A stretch of 64,000 nt of DNA from an uncultured Lachnospiraceae bacterium (GCA_949840805.1 CATKXR010000013.1:1-64000), one strand, 5' to 3'; positions 1 to 8,793 are shown, counted from the stretch's first letter. The notes: generated by a model from the letters alone, not told the origin. Program-made: numbers and translations.

Positions 1-8
1 TATAATAA

Positions 9-99
9 GCGGTAGATACAAACTCATCTCTTTTCGTGTGGATTTTTGTTTCGACGCTTAAATTATACCGCAAAGAGACTGAGTTTGTATTTTATTTTT
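9..99 (+). terminator. Large stem-loop with U-tract at the left edge
   Basis: Bases 16-33 pair with 72-90 (18 pairs, one bulged C at 79), and a T-rich run follows at 90-99. This fits an intrinsic terminator for a gene left of the window. The 38-base loop is long for a terminator. GCGGTA (9-14) can also pair with TACCGC (66-71), which would cross the main stem and so form a pseudoknot or a competing fold. No gene upstream is visible, so the role is inferred. Confidence 0.5.
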
Positions 100-190
100 C
101 AAAAATTAAAAAGTTGTAAACTGGTGTTTAATAAATGAAAAATATCTGTAAAAAAACATAACAGATGTATAAATTATGGAGGAAAGAGCA

Positions 191-412
191 ATGGATATTA
201 AAGAAAAGATCAACGAGATTGTAGAGGAAATTTCAAAGAATCCTAATATTAAAGAGCAGTTTGAAAAGGAACCCGTAAAAGTAATAGAAAAAGTAATTGG
301 CATTGACCTGCCGGATGATGTTGTGATGAAAATTATTGATGGAGTAAAGGCCAAGCTGACTATGGACGGAGTATTTAAAGCCGCTGATGCTTTGAAGGAT
401 ATATTTAAGTAA
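191..412 (+). CDS. Small leader-peptide-like protein (73 aa), function unknown
   Basis: The ATG at 191 is chosen over the in-frame ATG at 176 because GGAGGAAA (178-185) sits five bases before it. The 73-residue product is helical and charged. It contains a block reading roughly NPxIKEQFEKEPVKxIEKVIGIDLPDD, followed by a hydrophobic helix and DGVKAKL. The arrangement of an FxxxP turn, an amphipathic helix and a G-I-D-L-P step resembles the Nif11/nitrile-hydratase-like leader peptides of some RiPP precursors. There is no cysteine-rich or GG-terminated core and no modifying enzyme nearby, so it may simply be a stand-alone relative. A terminator follows at 488-511. I do not assign a function. Confidence 0.65.
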   Translation: MDIKEKINEIVEEISKNPNIKEQFEKEPVKVIEKVIGIDLPDDVVMKIIDGVKAKLTMDGVFKAADALKDIFK

Positions 413-487
413 ATGTTGCTTTTTTGAAAGGTAAATGATTTTAGGTTTTTACTTGAATAGGGGATGTCTGAGAATCATAAAACTAAG

Positions 488-516
488 GCCAGCCCTGATT
501 AAAGGGCTGGCTGTCT
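488..516. terminator. Bidirectional stem-loop between convergent genes
   Basis: GCCAGCCCT (488-496) pairs perfectly with AGGGCTGGC (503-511) around a six-base loop. On the minus strand the stem is followed by CCTTAGTTTT, a usable U-tract for the coiled-coil gene. On the plus strand TGTCTTGATT is weaker. It lies between two convergent genes. Confidence 0.7.
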
Positions 517-535
517 TGATTGATTAGATGGATAA

Positions 536-1066
536 TTAACCTGTAGCCTGATTGTGTTCAAGCCATGTTCTATTTTCCGTACTTTGACCCCATGCTTCAA
601 GAGCTAAATCATAAGTATCAGAAACTTTGTCTTTGATTTCCCTCATTTCCTTTCTTAAATCTCGTTGACCGACTTTTAAAGCAGATATATCCGCTTCTAT
701 TTTGATATTGCTGTCTTTTAAAGAGGAAATACCCGCTTCCATTTTGATATTGCTGTCTTTTAAAGAGGAAATATCCGTTTCCATTTTGATATTGCTGTCT
801 TTTAAAGAGGAAATATCCGCTTCCATTTTGATATTGCTGTCTTTTAAAAAGGAAATATCCGTTTCTATTTTGATATTGCTGTCTTTTAAAGAGGAAATAT
901 CCGTTTCTATTTTGATATTGCTGTCTTTTAAAGAGGAAATATCCGCTTCCATTTTGATATTGCTGTCTTTTAAAGAGGAAATATCCGTTTCTATTTTGTC
1001 AAGTCTGCTATTGATAGGCTGTAATAGTGTTGCAATAGCTTGTAAATCTTCATTTGTCAAGGCCAT
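536..1066 (-). CDS. Coiled-coil protein made of 14-residue tandem repeats (176 aa)
   Basis: The start is supported by AGGAGAG (1074-1080, minus strand). After a 27-residue head beginning MALTNEDLQAI, the protein has seven consecutive 14-residue units of the form DISSLKDSNIK(M/I)E(A/T), then a charged helical tail ending in a Trp-containing segment. Each unit is two heptads: I and L take a and d in the first, N and M/I take a and d in the second. A buried Asn therefore recurs every 14 residues, which fits a parallel trimer or dimer rod. No signal peptide or membrane segment is seen, so it is probably cytoplasmic. Function unknown. Near-identical DNA repeats suggest that repeat number could vary between strains. 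Confidence 0.75.
   Translation of the reverse strand: MALTNEDLQAIATLLQPINSRLDKIETDISSLKDSNIKMEADISSLKDSNIKIETDISSLKDSNIKIETDISFLKDSNIKMEADISSLKDSNIKMETDISSLKDSNIKMEAGISSLKDSNIKIEADISALKVGQRDLRKEMREIKDKVSDTYDLALEAWGQSTENRTWLEHNQATG
692..985 (-). repeat. Seven in-frame 42-bp tandem repeats
   Basis: 294 bp made of seven 42-bp units within the coiled-coil gene. Differences between units fall mainly in the codons for M/I and A/T, with one S-to-F and one D-to-G change. There are no spacers, so this is a coding minisatellite and not a CRISPR array. Confidence 0.9.
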
Positions 1067-1578
1067 TTTATCACTCTCCTTTATTTTTTATGTAGATGTT
1101 TGCCTAAGCCAACTCTTGCAATTTATCACTATAATCAACTACTGTTTTTTATGATATCAATATTAGCGTGTATGTTACCAATTTGTTCAATATTTATCAG
1201 GCATATCAGATATTACTAACAACAAGTTATTATCATTCATCCGGGTATATCCCCTTTTTTAAGCTGAGAACATTGTATCACATCCAAAGCGCGAAGTCCA
1301 GTATTGAAAGACAGGCTGTTATTAAAGGCTGTTTAAGGGTTGTTGTTTAGGCGCCTTGCTATTCACAATTAAAATACTGGCACTCTTTTTTCAGAGGATT
1401 CGCTTTTTCCCAAGGATCTTGGTATACTGTTTACAGAAAGCAGATGGAGAAACGGACGCTTTACGCAAAAGGGGGAGCTGGATCATGGATTAGGCAGAAT
1501 AGAAAATTATCACCCGAAAACGCCTGAAATACAAGAAAAACAGCCAACTTTCAATTATTCCTCAAAGATAACAAAAAA
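1067..1578. other. Intergenic stretch with no supported gene
   Basis: About 510 bases separate the coiled-coil gene from the tRNA. The only plus-strand ORF of note (1168-1350) has no ribosome site and no recognisable product. CCAGTATT (1298-1305) recurs inverted at 1373-1380, but the 67-base gap makes a functional hairpin doubtful. A possible -10, TATACT, lies near 1422. I see nothing else. Confidence 0.5.
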
Positions 1579-1650
1579 TGCGTCTGAGAGGAATCGAACC
1601 TCCGCGCATGGCTCCGGAGGCCATCGCTCTATCCACTGAGCTACAGACGC
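1579..1650 (-). tRNA. tRNA-Arg, anticodon CCG
   Basis: Read on the minus strand, this folds into a full cloverleaf. A seven-pair acceptor stem (GCGTCTG with CAGACGC) encloses a D arm with GCTC/GAGC, an anticodon stem ATGGC/GCCAT with loop CTCCGGA, and a T arm with the loop TTCGATT. The anticodon CCG reads the arginine codon CGG. The discriminator base is A, CCA is not encoded, and TTTTTTG follows the 3' end, consistent with intrinsic termination. Confidence 0.95.
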
Positions 1651-1696
1651 ATTTCTTTCATTATACACGATTTTTTGGGAATTGCAAGAGGATTTA

Positions 1697-1725
1697 TTGA
1701 TTTTCTATGGTTATTTTGCTATGAT
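1697..1725 (+). promoter_or_regulatory. Sigma-A type promoter
   Basis: TTGATT (1697-1702) and TATGAT (1720-1725) are 17 bases apart, about 30 bases before the start of the anchored protein at 1758. Confidence 0.6.
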
Positions 1726-1757
1726 AAGGTGTGAAACCTTTTCAGGAGGAAATTTGA

Positions 1758-2864
1758 ATGGACAAAAGACCAGGGGGCCGGCAGGGATTAAAGCCGAACC
1801 AGGAGCAGAGGGCGTTTTGGCAGATAATGGCGATTCCACTGATTGTGGTGATATTGATCGTGGTGATACGGATTGCCGACCGTCCGGATAAAGTGAAAAA
1901 GGAACAGGCAAAGTCACCTGTGCCAACAGTAGCGGCATTGGAGACAGGGGTAACGGCCGCAGTGATAATAGAGGAGGAGCTGGAGCGTCTGCCGGAGGAG
2001 CCGGGGGATGAGCCGGATGAAGAATCATCTACAGAAGCAGAGAATGAGACGAAGCCGGAAGAATCGGATCCGTTTGCTACGGAACGTTTTCAGAGAGATG
2101 GTGTTCCGGAGATACTGGATTTGATGAAGAACTATTTCCAGGCAAGAATTTCGGCAGATGCCGAAGGGATGAATCGTCTTTATGGTATTGAAGGACTTTC
2201 CTCTCAGGAATTGGATGCCCAGACTGTCCGGATGAGGAGCAATTCCAAATATATACAGGACTTTGAGAATATTGCTACTTATGTAATGGAGAGTACAGAG
2301 CCGGATTCCTGGCTGGTGTATGCAGTGACAGATATTAATTTTTACACATCAAAAACCAGGGCGCCTATGGTTATGTGGTGCTATGTAAAAAAGGGAGAAG
2401 ACGGCGTTTACCGGATTGTAAATAACCGTGACGTGTCGCCCCAGGCATTACAATTTATACAGGAAGCTAATTATTCTGCCGAAGTGAGAAATCTGGCAGC
2501 AGATGTAAACAGACGGCTCAGGGAAGCATTGACATCGGACGAAAACCTGAATCAGGTATATGGCGTGCTGAGGGACGGCTCACCGGTTTGGGATGGCACA
2601 AAAGAAACGGAGCCGGAAGTATCGATTATGGGGGAAACTGCCGGGACGGGGCAGGAGAGCGGTTCGGATAGTGTTTCGGTAAGCAGTTTGGAAGAAACAG
2701 AGGGAGTGACCGCAGGAGAGCCGGAAGGAGAGTCAGGCGACGAGGCAGCAGGCTCAGGCAGCGAGGAAGGAGGATCAGGCGACGAGGCAATAGGCTCAGG
2801 TAGCGAGGCAGCAGGATCGGATGGCGAAACAGAAGCCGGAATGGAAAATGGGCCGACAGAGTGA
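1758..2864 (+). CDS. Membrane-anchored extracellular protein with acidic Gly/Ser/Glu tail (368 aa)
   Basis: The start follows a strong AGGAGG site ending eight bases upstream. Residues about 21-40 form one hydrophobic segment after a basic N-terminus, so the rest should lie outside the membrane. An acidic, low-complexity stretch (about 50-105) precedes a compact domain (about 110-270). That domain begins [12 protein letters not shown] and carries VYAVTDIN and MVMWCYVK strands, reminiscent of an NTF2-like fold, though I cannot confirm this. The last 80 residues are Glu/Gly/Ser repeats of the GSGSE type. It lies directly upstream of queA but no shared function is evident. Confidence 0.75.
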   Translation: MDKRPGGRQGLKPNQEQRAFWQIMAIPLIVVILIVVIRIADRPDKVKKEQAKSPVPTVAALETGVTAAVIIEEELERLPEEPGDEPDEESSTEAENETKPEESDPFATERFQRDGVPEILDLMKNYFQARISADAEGMNRLYGIEGLSSQELDAQTVRMRSNSKYIQDFENIATYVMESTEPDSWLVYAVTDINFYTSKTRAPMVMWCYVKKGEDGVYRIVNNRDVSPQALQFIQEANYSAEVRNLAADVNRRLREALTSDENLNQVYGVLRDGSPVWDGTKETEPEVSIMGETAGTGQESGSDSVSVSSLEETEGVTAGEPEGESGDEAAGSGSEEGGSGDEAIGSGSEAAGSDGETEAGMENGPTE

Positions 2865-2923
2865 CCATAGGAGAGAATTGTGCAATAATCGGCCGGAAGG
2901 CTTTGTGTATCATGGAGAAAAGA

Positions 2924-3961
2924 ATGAATAATAGTATGGATGTAAAAGATTTTTATTTCGATTTGCCTCAGGAGCTGATTGCCCAGGATCCTTTGGAAGA
3001 CCGTTCGGCGTCCCGGCTTCTGGTGATGGACAAGAATACAGGTGAGATCTGGCATCGGGGATTTCGCGATATTACAGAGTACCTTTATCCGGGAGACTGC
3101 CTGGTGATTAATGACACGAAAGTGATCCCGGCCAGGCTGTTTGGCGTGAAGGAGGATACAGGGGCAAAAATTGAGGTTTTACTTCTTGTCCGGAGAGATA
3201 AGGATATTTGGGAGACTTTAGTAAAGCCGGGCAAAAAATGCAGGGAAGGAACAGTGCTTTCCTTTGGTGACGGTTTACTGAAGGGAACGGTACTTGACGT
3301 GGTGGAGGAAGGGAACCGATTGATCCGGTTTCAATATGAGGGGATTTTTGAAGAGGTGTTAGACCAGTTGGGACAGATGCCCCTTCCGCCTTATATCACT
3401 CATGAATTGAAAGATAAGAATCGCTACCAGACCGTGTATGCCAGGCATGACGGTTCGGCGGCGGCTCCTACGGCCGGACTGCATTTTACAGAGGATATTC
3501 TGAAAAAGATTCAGGATATGGGAGTGGAGATCGCCCACGTGACACTGCATGTAGGCCTCGGCACTTTTCGTCCGGTAAAAGTGGAAAACGTGTTGGAACA
3601 CCACATGCATTCGGAATTTTATATGGTGGAGGAGCAGGAGGCAGATAAGATCAACCGGGTGAAGGCGTCCGGGGGAAAAGTGGTATGTGTGGGAACCACA
3701 AGCTGCCGGACAATCGAATCGGCTGCCGGAGAAGACGGTGTCCTGAAAGCGGGAAGCGGATGGACGGATATTTTTATTTATCCAGGATACCAATTTAAAA
3801 TTTTGGATAGGCTGATCACGAATTTTCATTTGCCGGAGTCTACTTTGGTGATGTTGGTGTCAGCACTGGCCGGGAGGGAACAGGTGATGCATGCATATCA
3901 GGAAGCGATTCGGGAAAAATACCGGTTTTTCAGTTTTGGGGATGCGATGCTCATTCAGTAA
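2924..3961 (+). CDS. queA: tRNA preQ1(34) S-adenosylmethionine ribosyltransferase-isomerase
   Basis: QueA transfers the ribosyl group of SAM to preQ1 in the wobble position of Asp, Asn, His and Tyr tRNAs, giving epoxyqueuosine. Family blocks are all present: the opening [50 protein letters not shown] and HHMHSEFY. The ATG at 2924 is chosen because GGAG (2914-2917) is spaced six bases away; in-frame ATGs at 2912 and 2936 fit less well. The 345-residue length is normal. A terminator follows at 4031. No other queuosine gene is in the window, so the cell may salvage precursors or make them elsewhere. Confidence 0.95.
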   Translation: MNNSMDVKDFYFDLPQELIAQDPLEDRSASRLLVMDKNTGEIWHRGFRDITEYLYPGDCLVINDTKVIPARLFGVKEDTGAKIEVLLLVRRDKDIWETLVKPGKKCREGTVLSFGDGLLKGTVLDVVEEGNRLIRFQYEGIFEEVLDQLGQMPLPPYITHELKDKNRYQTVYARHDGSAAAPTAGLHFTEDILKKIQDMGVEIAHVTLHVGLGTFRPVKVENVLEHHMHSEFYMVEEQEADKINRVKASGGKVVCVGTTSCRTIESAAGEDGVLKAGSGWTDIFIYPGYQFKILDRLITNFHLPESTLVMLVSALAGREQVMHAYQEAIREKYRFFSFGDAMLIQ

Positions 3962-4030
3962 AAACCAATAATGCATATTTGTGAACAGAATAATGGATGT
4001 CGGATTTTGCCAGAAGTCCTTATGCTTAAC

Positions 4031-4072
4031 AAAAGAGATTTGAAATAGAACATTTTAAATCTCTTTTATTTT
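4031..4072 (+). terminator. Intrinsic terminator after queA
   Basis: AAAAGAGATTT (4031-4041) pairs with AAATCTCTTTT (4057-4067). The stem extends inward through a G-U pair and four A-U pairs to a five-base loop. A T-rich stretch follows. The stem is AT-rich but long. Confidence 0.7.
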
Positions 4073-4075
4073 GTA

Positions 4076-4104
4076 TTGACACATGAGAGCTAATAAGCTA
4101 TCAT
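4076..4104 (+). promoter_or_regulatory. Promoter of the toxin-antitoxin pair
   Basis: A consensus TTGACA (4076-4081) is 17 bases from TATCAT (4099-4104). The spacer holds AGCTAATAAGCT, a short symmetric element where the antitoxin could bind for autoregulation; that part is inference. Confidence 0.75.
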
Positions 4105-4129
4105 ATAAACAGATGAAGGAGAAAGCATA

Positions 4130-4498
4130 ATGTACGAGGTTCATTTTTATCGGGATGCTAATGGGAATCAGCCAGTCAAAGAATACCTTGACAAATTGGA
4201 AGAAAAGTCCTTAAAAAGCAAAGACGCAAGAATAAAATATAATAAAATCGACCAATATATCGGAATATTAATGGAACATGGGACAGCGGCAGGAGAGCCG
4301 TATGTAAAACATTTAGATGGGGAAATATGGGAACTGCGTCCGCTGAGAGACAGGATTCTGTTTTTTGCATGGGATGGAAATTCATTTATTTTGTTAAGCT
4401 ATTTTGTGAAAAGCACACAAAAGACGCCAAAAAGAGAGATTGAAAAGGCGAAAAGGTTAATGGAAGATTTCAGGGAAAGGAGCCGGGAGAATGGATAA
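4130..4498 (+). CDS. HigB/RelE-like toxin, phage Gp49 family (122 aa)
   Basis: The gene starts eight bases after AAGGAG (4116-4121). The product opens YEVHFYRDANGNQPVKEYLDKL and carries GEIWELRPLRDRILFF and a basic C-terminal FVKSTQKTPKREIEKAKRL. This pattern is typical of the Gp49/HigB branch of RelE-fold mRNA interferases, which cut mRNA on the ribosome. It overlaps the downstream XRE gene by eight bases, the toxin-first order of HigBA modules. Base composition is more AT-rich than the neighbours, suggesting acquisition. Cleavage activity is inferred from family only. Confidence 0.85.
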   Translation: MYEVHFYRDANGNQPVKEYLDKLEEKSLKSKDARIKYNKIDQYIGILMEHGTAAGEPYVKHLDGEIWELRPLRDRILFFAWDGNSFILLSYFVKSTQKTPKREIEKAKRLMEDFRERSRENG

Positions 4499-4796
4499 TG
4501 GAAAGAAAATCTCTCCAATGGGGGAAAGTTGGAGCGAATACCGAAAGAAGCATTATACGGCGGAAGAAATTGCAGAAAATGATTTGATGGTTAAGCTGGT
4601 TGGGGAAGTAATAAAGACTAGAAAGGAAAAGCATATATCGCAAAGGGAATTGGAGAATATGACAGGGGTTAAGCAGTCTGTGATTGCAAGAATGGAAAGT
4701 GGAAAAACGGACCCCCAGCTATCAACAATTTTAAAATTGTTGGTATCTATGGGAAAAACGCTTACAATTGTTCCTCTGGAGCTGCCTGAAAAATAG
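4491..4796 (+). CDS. HigA-like XRE-family antitoxin (101 aa)
   Basis: A helix-turn-helix of the Cro/XRE type spans about residues 42-95, with SQRELENMTGVKQSVIARMESG as its core. The N-terminal 40 residues may hold the toxin-binding part. It starts inside the toxin gene (overlap 4491-4498) after AAAGGAG, so the two are translationally coupled. The expected role is to neutralise the upstream toxin and repress the promoter at 4076. Confidence 0.85.
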   Translation: MDNGKKISPMGESWSEYRKKHYTAEEIAENDLMVKLVGEVIKTRKEKHISQRELENMTGVKQSVIARMESGKTDPQLSTILKLLVSMGKTLTIVPLELPEK

Positions 4797-5037
4797 GATG
4801 CTTTCTTAATATTTCAGGATGTATAGTCCTTGTAACTTCCCAAACGTGCATTTTGGGGTGTAACCGTACAACATAGGGGGTGCCATGCTCATATATTAGT
4901 CTTAAAATCGTATATTTATAGAGGTTGCCTGTATTCTAGCCTATTGGCATTTATGGTAAATGGATGATTTTGTGAGATAAAATGGCGCAAATTTATAGGA
5001 GCATATCTTGTTAAGCGAAATCGGGAAAGGAATCGCT

Positions 5038-5772
5038 ATGGAATCCGTCCGTCTGAATAAATATTTAAGTACACAGGGAATCTGCTCCCGCAGGGAAGCG
5101 GACCGGAGAATTGAAGCAGGAGAGATTACGATAGATGGCAGACCGGCAAAAATGGGGGAGCGGGTCACTGGCCAGGAGAGGATTTGCTGGAAGGGAAAGA
5201 TGATTGGAGATGCTGGCAGCGGACAAAAGGCCGAGCCGGTTCTTTTGGTGGTAAATAAGCCAAGAGGAGTGGTCTGTACGGTCTCCGATAAGGACCGGGC
5301 GCCTAATATAGCAGAGCTGGTGGGATATCCGTCCCGCATCTATCCGGTGGGAAGGCTGGATAAGGATTCGGAAGGCATGGTTCTTATGACAAACCAGGGA
5401 GAACTGGCCAATCAGATCATGCATGCGGGAAATTTTCATGAAAAGGAATATCTGGTGACAGTGGATCACCCTTATAATGAAGCGTTTCTGAAACAAATGC
5501 GGGAAGGCGTGAACCTGGAGGAATTAGGGGAGGTCACTCGTCCCTGCGTGGTTGAGCCGGAAGGGACAAGGCAATTTCGGATTATACTGACCCAAGGTCT
5601 GAACCGGCAGATCCGGAGAATGTGCGAGGCATTGGGATTTCATGTGGTAAGCCTGAAGAGAGTGCGTATTATGAATATCCGTTTGGGAAAACTGAAAACA
5701 GGAGATTTTCGGAAGGTGACAACAGAGGAATGGAGAGAGCTGAAGCAAAGAGTGGGAGAAGTAAAAAGCTGA
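5038..5772 (+). CDS. rluF: 23S rRNA pseudouridine synthase, RluF type
   Basis: The protein has an N-terminal S4 RNA-binding domain (RLNKYLSTQGICSRREADR) followed by a RsuA/RluF-type catalytic domain. GRLDKDSEGM carries the catalytic Asp at residue 108. KEYLVTVDHPYNEAFL and QGLNRQIRRMCEALGF match RluF, which modifies U2604 in E. coli 23S rRNA. The ATG at 5038 has AAAGGA (5026-5031). A TTG at 5008 has an equally good AGGAG (4997-5001) and would add ten residues. ligA follows almost at once, so the two are probably cotranscribed. Confidence 0.9.
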   Translation: MESVRLNKYLSTQGICSRREADRRIEAGEITIDGRPAKMGERVTGQERICWKGKMIGDAGSGQKAEPVLLVVNKPRGVVCTVSDKDRAPNIAELVGYPSRIYPVGRLDKDSEGMVLMTNQGELANQIMHAGNFHEKEYLVTVDHPYNEAFLKQMREGVNLEELGEVTRPCVVEPEGTRQFRIILTQGLNRQIRRMCEALGFHVVSLKRVRIMNIRLGKLKTGDFRKVTTEEWRELKQRVGEVKS

Positions 5773-5824
5773 TATGAGAAATATGGAGACCTGTGCAGAA
5801 AAGCCGTACAGGATGGAGGGAAAA

Positions 5825-7822
5825 ATGGCGGAAAACAGGGAAAAAGCCGTAAAGCGGATGAAAGAGCTGATCGCTTTGCTTTTGCCGGCGGCAAGGGCAT
5901 ATTATCAGGAAAGCCGGGAACTTATGAGCAATCTGGAATATGACCGGCTGTATGATGAGCTTTCGGAGCTGGAGAAAAATACGGGAATTGTGTTGGCAGG
6001 AAGTCCTACTCAAAAAGTAGGATATGAGGTTTTAAGCGAGCTTCCCAAGGAAGCTCACGAGTCTCCTATGTTGTCTCTTGATAAAACCAAGGAAGTTACA
6101 GCGCTGCAGGACTGGCTGGGGGACCAGAAGGGAATTCTGTCCTGGAAGCTGGACGGGCTGACCATCGTGCTGACTTATGAGGGCGGGGAACTGGTGAAGG
6201 CAGTTACCCGGGGAAACGGGGAAATCGGAGAGGTGATCACCAATAATGCCAGGGTATTTGCCAACGTACCTTTAAGGATCCGCTATGAAGGACAGTTGAT
6301 TTTGCGGGGAGAGGCTGTGATACGGTATTCAGATTTCGAGCATATTAACGAGGCAATAGGGGATGCAGATGCCAGATATAAGAATCCGAGAAACTTATGC
6401 AGCGGTTCCGTGCGTCAGCTTAATAATGAGATCACGGCACGCCGGAATGTAAATTTTGAAGCATTTATGCTGGTGAAAGCAGATGGGGTTGATTTTCATA
6501 ATTCCCGGAAAGAGCAGTTTGAATGGCTTTGCAGCCAGGGATTTGATGTGGTAGAATACAGGGAGGTGACAAGGGAGACACTGCCGGATGCGGTATCTTT
6601 TTTCTCTGAGGCAGTTGTTTCCAGCGATATGCCGTCAGACGGCCTGGTGCTTTTGATGGATGATATCGCATATGGGGAATCTTTGGGACGGACGGCTAAA
6701 TTCCCCCGGAATTCCATAGCTTTTAAGTGGGCGGATGAGATTCGGGAGACAAAGCTTTTGGAGATTGAGTGGAGCGCGTCCCGAACCGGGCTTATTAATC
6801 CGGTGGCGATTTTTGAGCCGGTGGAGCTGGAAGGCACCACAGTCAGCCGGGCCAGTGTCCATAACATCAGCATTATGGAGGCACTAAAGCTGGGAGAGGG
6901 GGACACGATCACAGTCTATAAGGCAAATATGATTATTCCTCAGATCGCGGAGAACCTGACAGAGAGCGGAACCGTAAAAATTCCGGAAATGTGTCCGGTA
7001 TGCCAGGGAAAGACAGAGATCCGCCAGGTAAATGACGTGCGTTCTTTATATTGTACCAATCCGGACTGCCAGGCAAAAAAGATTAAAAGTTTTACCCTCC
7101 TGGTGAGCCGGGATGCCCTGAATATTGACGGGCTCTCAGAGGCTACGCTGGAAAAGTTTATTGCGGCCGGTTTTATTCACGAGTATGCGGATATTTTCCA
7201 TCTGGACCGTCATGAGGAAGCCATTATTACTATGGAAGGATTTGGCAAAAAGTCTTATGACAATCTTATGGCTGCCATAAAAAATGCTTCTCACACGACG
7301 CTTCCCAGGATGATTTATGGACTGGGCATTACAGGAATCGGTCTTGCCAATGCGAAGATGCTGTGCCGCACCTTCCGTTCGGATTTTGACGCTATGAGAA
7401 AGGCAGAGAAGGAAGAACTTATGGACACGGACGGTATCGGGGAGGTTCTTGCAGACGCATGGATCGGTTATTTCGCATCGGAGAAGAATAACCGCCTGGT
7501 GGACGGATTGCTGGCAGAGCTGACCATCGAGCAGGAACCAGAGAGTGAGGAGGAGGCCATATTTGCAGGAAAGGTCTTTGTGATTACCGGGTCAATGGAA
7601 CATTTTGCCAACCGCAAGGCGCTGCAGGCGGAGATCGAGAAGCGGGGCGGAAAGGCCACAGGCTCTGTGACGGCAAAGACTAGCTATCTCATCAACAATG
7701 ATGTCACGTCCAATTCGTCAAAAAACAAAAAGGCGAAGGAACTGGGAATCCCCATCATTTCGGAGACGGATTTCCTGAATATGCTGGGAGGGAACGATAA
7801 TGCCGATCAAAGTACAGAATGA
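5825..7822 (+). CDS. ligA: NAD-dependent DNA ligase
   Basis: LigA seals nicks during replication and repair using NAD+. The order is complete: Ia domain (YYQESRELMSNLEYDRLYDEL), adenylation domain with the KLDG lysine at residue 108, OB fold, a four-cysteine zinc finger (CPVC...CTNPDC), helix-hairpin-helix repeats and a C-terminal BRCT domain (FAGKVFVITGSMEHF). The start at 5825 follows GGAGGG; upstream in-frame ATGs at 5774 and 5813 lack better sites. The motif usually reading NPRNAAAGSLRQ is KNPRNLCSGSVRQ here. The end overlaps metA by 23 bases. Confidence 0.95.
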   Translation: MAENREKAVKRMKELIALLLPAARAYYQESRELMSNLEYDRLYDELSELEKNTGIVLAGSPTQKVGYEVLSELPKEAHESPMLSLDKTKEVTALQDWLGDQKGILSWKLDGLTIVLTYEGGELVKAVTRGNGEIGEVITNNARVFANVPLRIRYEGQLILRGEAVIRYSDFEHINEAIGDADARYKNPRNLCSGSVRQLNNEITARRNVNFEAFMLVKADGVDFHNSRKEQFEWLCSQGFDVVEYREVTRETLPDAVSFFSEAVVSSDMPSDGLVLLMDDIAYGESLGRTAKFPRNSIAFKWADEIRETKLLEIEWSASRTGLINPVAIFEPVELEGTTVSRASVHNISIMEALKLGEGDTITVYKANMIIPQIAENLTESGTVKIPEMCPVCQGKTEIRQVNDVRSLYCTNPDCQAKKIKSFTLLVSRDALNIDGLSEATLEKFIAAGFIHEYADIFHLDRHEEAIITMEGFGKKSYDNLMAAIKNASHTTLPRMIYGLGITGIGLANAKMLCRTFRSDFDAMRKAEKEELMDTDGIGEVLADAWIGYFASEKNNRLVDGLLAELTIEQEPESEEEAIFAGKVFVITGSMEHFANRKALQAEIEKRGGKATGSVTAKTSYLINNDVTSNSSKNKKAKELGIPIISETDFLNMLGGNDNADQSTE

Positions 7823-8714
7823 TCTGCCGGCCAGGGCGATCCTGGAGTCGGAAAATATATTTGTGATGGATGAGAAACGTGCTTTAAGCCAGGACATCCG
7901 TCCTCTGCAGATTTTGATTTTAAACCTGATGCCGGTTAAGGAGGAGACAGAGACGCAGCTTCTGCGGGCTCTTTCCAACACGCCCCTGCAGGTGGACTGC
8001 ACTTTTTTAATGCTGAGTACCCATGTTTCCAAAAATACATCGGCAAGCCATCTGAATAAGTTTTATTTGACTTTTAATGAGATCAGCAAACGGAAATTTG
8101 ACGGGATGATCATCACAGGCGCGCCGGTGGAGCATTTGGAATTTGAGGAAGTGTATTACTGGGAGGAATTAAAGATGATTATGGAATGGACGAAAACACA
8201 TGTCCATTCTACCTTCTACATCTGCTGGGGAGCCCAGGCAGGGCTGTATTACCATTATGGAATTCAGAAGCATAAACGGGAGAAAAAACTGTCAGGCATT
8301 TACGAGCATCAGGTGCTGCACCACAAGGTTCCTCTGGTGAGGGGGATGGATGATTACGTGATGGCGCCTCATTCCCGGTATACGGAGGTTTTGCGCAGGG
8401 ATATTGAGAGACATCCGGAATTGAATATTCTGGCAGAATCACGGGAGGCGGGAGTGCTGTTGGTGATGAAAAGGGACGGAAGCCAGATCTTTGTCCAGGG
8501 TCATCCGGAATATGACCGTATGACTCTGAATAATGAATATCATCGGGATCTGAAGAAAGGGCTGTCTCCGGAGGTGCCTTGCAATTATTATGAGGATAAT
8601 GATCCTTTTGGAAGGCCGATGCTTACCTGGAGAAACGTCTGCAACACGCTCTATGCCAATTGGCTTAATTATTATGTGTATCAGACTACGGATTATATTC
8701 TGGATAATGAATAA
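7800..8714 (+). CDS. metA: Homoserine O-acyltransferase, probably acetyl-CoA-specific
   Basis: MetA acylates homoserine in the first committed step of methionine synthesis. The catalytic Cys142 lies in YICWGAQAG, and QGHPEYD supplies the His and Glu. Residue 111 is Glu (GAPVEHLEF). In characterised family members a Glu here favours acetyl-CoA and a Gly favours succinyl-CoA, so acetylation is predicted despite the older succinyltransferase name. The start lies within the last codons of ligA after GGGAGGG (7786-7792), an unusual coupling of methionine synthesis to a ligase gene. Confidence 0.93.
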   Translation: MPIKVQNDLPARAILESENIFVMDEKRALSQDIRPLQILILNLMPVKEETETQLLRALSNTPLQVDCTFLMLSTHVSKNTSASHLNKFYLTFNEISKRKFDGMIITGAPVEHLEFEEVYYWEELKMIMEWTKTHVHSTFYICWGAQAGLYYHYGIQKHKREKKLSGIYEHQVLHHKVPLVRGMDDYVMAPHSRYTEVLRRDIERHPELNILAESREAGVLLVMKRDGSQIFVQGHPEYDRMTLNNEYHRDLKKGLSPEVPCNYYEDNDPFGRPMLTWRNVCNTLYANWLNYYVYQTTDYILDNE

Positions 8715-8793
8715 ATTGCCGGCAAACGGCATATACTTCTACCAATGGGATAACTTACCAACCATAACAAGATTCTAAGGAGGGAGTATAACT

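Noticed and set aside
692-985. Possible CRISPR array because of regular 42-bp repeats
   Set aside because: The repeats abut without spacers and encode in-frame heptads in a gene with a good ribosome site.
702-1154. Plus-strand 150-codon ORF with ILLSFKEEIS repeats
   Set aside because: It is the antisense reading of the coiled-coil repeats; no start site supports it.
1168-1350. 60-codon ORF in the long intergenic region
   Set aside because: No ribosome site, no promoter and no recognisable sequence.
1298-1380. Inverted repeat CCAGTATT/AATACTGG as remnant of a mobile element
   Set aside because: Arms are only eight bases, with no transposase remnant and no target duplication seen.
2552-3055. 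Minus-strand Pro/Ser-rich ORF of 167 codons
   Set aside because: It is the antisense of the Gly/Glu/Ser tail of the anchored protein and the start of queA; low complexity keeps the frame open.
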